From Terriglobia bacterium (GTDB lineage: Bacteria; Acidobacteriota; Terriglobia; Bryobacterales; Bryobacteraceae), in NCBI GenBank assembly GCA_025363475.1, contig JANYDS010000073.1:1-64000 (forward strand): a DNA stretch of 64,000 nucleotides, written 5' to 3'. Position numbers and translations under genes: made by a program. The notes below the pieces were generated by a model that was not told the origin of the DNA, did no database searches, and saw only the letters and a program-made list of their open reading frames with translations. Positions 63,525 to 64,000 of the stretch are shown here, piece after piece (position 1 is the stretch's first letter; each line of letters opens with the position of its first letter).

Positions 63525-64000
63525 ATGTCTACACATAAAGCAGTCCACCACGGAGACGCTGCAGGCTCAACCCGCCGCGGCTTCCATCTCATCGTTCTGA
63601 ACGTGCTGGGGGCGGCGGTGACCTTTGCCATTGCGATCCCCACGCTGGTCTACCTGCTCTTTCCGCCCAAAGGCGTCAAAGACAACGGTTGGCTCGACGC
63701 GGGCGACATCAGCCAGCTGGTGCCCAATGACCCCGTCGAACTGAGCTTTCAGAAGACCCGCATGGACGGCTGGCGGCTGGTGACGGAAAAGAAGACTGCC
63801 TGGGTCGTAAAGGGCGAAGACAATAAAGTGACGGCTTTCGGGCCGCAATGTACGCACCTCGGGTGCGCTTATCACTTTGAGAACAAGCAGTTCGTGTGCC
63901 CCTGCCACAACACTTTCTTCTCCATCGATGGCAAGGTAACGGCGGGACCGGCACCCCGGCCGCTCGACCAGTATCTGGTGAAAATTGACGGCAACCGCCT
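63525..64000 (+). CDS. Rieske iron-sulfur protein (partial, runs off end)
   Basis: The ATG at 63525 starts a protein of at least 158 residues that continues past the window. One N-terminal membrane helix (residues about 19-44) precedes the Rieske domain; the cluster ligands are CTHLGC and CPCHNTFF, and the proline loop GPAPRPLDQY follows. It is the quinol oxidase part of a cytochrome bc complex; the cytochrome b gene probably follows outside. It lies after the oxidase operon, in line with a quinol-to-oxygen chain. Confidence 0.93.
   Translation, partial: MSTHKAVHHGDAAGSTRRGFHLIVLNVLGAAVTFAIAIPTLVYLLFPPKGVKDNGWLDAGDISQLVPNDPVELSFQKTRMDGWRLVTEKKTAWVVKGEDNKVTAFGPQCTHLGCAYHFENKQFVCPCHNTFFSIDGKVTAGPAPRPLDQYLVKIDGNR

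Noticed and set aside
1-64000. CRISPR arrays, tRNA or rRNA genes
   Set aside because: No regularly spaced repeats and no cloverleaf tRNA apart from the tRNA-like part of ssrA were seen.

Overview
The window looks like a piece of an Acidobacteriota chromosome, most likely from the Bryobacterales/Solibacter lineage. The main clue is the C-terminal domain of the large protein at 11903-15217. It resembles the Solibacter-type C-terminal domain (TIGR03437-like), which is rarely common outside that group. Supporting signs are the many secreted c-type cytochromes and quinoproteins, the TTG/GTG starts, tight ATGA-coupled gene pairs and a full one-piece tmRNA gene. The lineage is inferred, not proven.

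Layout. 1-449: gene-free DNA with a 17-bp hairpin and a direct repeat. 450-2818: diheme cytochrome c plus PQQ dehydrogenase with a lanthanide-type metal site. 2792-5835 (minus): lytic transglycosylase and an unknown protein. 6039-7976: stand-alone Clp-type AAA ATPase and a double-cupin protein. 7992-11880 (minus): cNMP-binding patatin phospholipase, an unrecognised 449-residue protein and a small cytochrome c. 11903-15753 (minus): a secreted metallopeptidase gene broken by a frameshift. 15867-20728: alpha-barrel protein, GT2-GT4 fusion, methyltransferase-like protein, bactofilin. 20783-22718: VIT1-type transporter, a decayed GWxTD-like gene and ssrA. 23203-25185: polytopic membrane protein. 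25186-26000: gene debris, including a left-end remnant of an IS200/IS605 element. 26030-31872: an S9 peptidase pseudogene, then a secreted protein, a cytochrome/monooxygenase-like protein and a serine hydrolase. 31873-33459: small Cys-rich ORFs and an esterase pseudogene. 33685-38976: sigma-54 activator, histidine kinases and a response regulator, with two sigma-54-type promoters. 38990-39720: a kinase remnant. 40179-45170: spermidine-synthase-like membrane protein, HAD phosphatase, agmatine-to-putrescine pair AguB-AguA. 45179-49346 (minus): MsrA, TPR membrane protein, MmgE/PrpD protein. 49362-49610: second small Cys-rich protein. 49758-56466: TetR-regulated RND efflux operon. 56671-64000: cytochrome c oxidase operon with a CtaG/iron-sulfur fusion and the start of a Rieske protein.

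How the genes work together. The right end forms a respiratory module (CoxB, CoxA, CoxC, a small membrane subunit, an assembly protein, Rieske). The RND operon is a complete inner membrane-periplasm-outer membrane pump under a probable TetR autorepressor. The centre (33.5-39 kb) looks like a sigma-54-dependent two-component circuit. AguA and AguB together convert agmatine to putrescine.

A striking trait is the number of disrupted reading frames: the metallopeptidase, GWxTD protein, S9 peptidase, esterase, PAS kinase and possibly the TPR protein start. They may be true decay or indel errors in the assembly; raw reads would decide. I found no single undescribed system with certainty. The best candidates for new biology are the small zinc-ribbon-like family (31.9-32.6 and 49.4-49.6 kb), the sigma-54 regulatory layout at 33.5-36 kb, and the patatin with its unknown partner at 8-11.3 kb.
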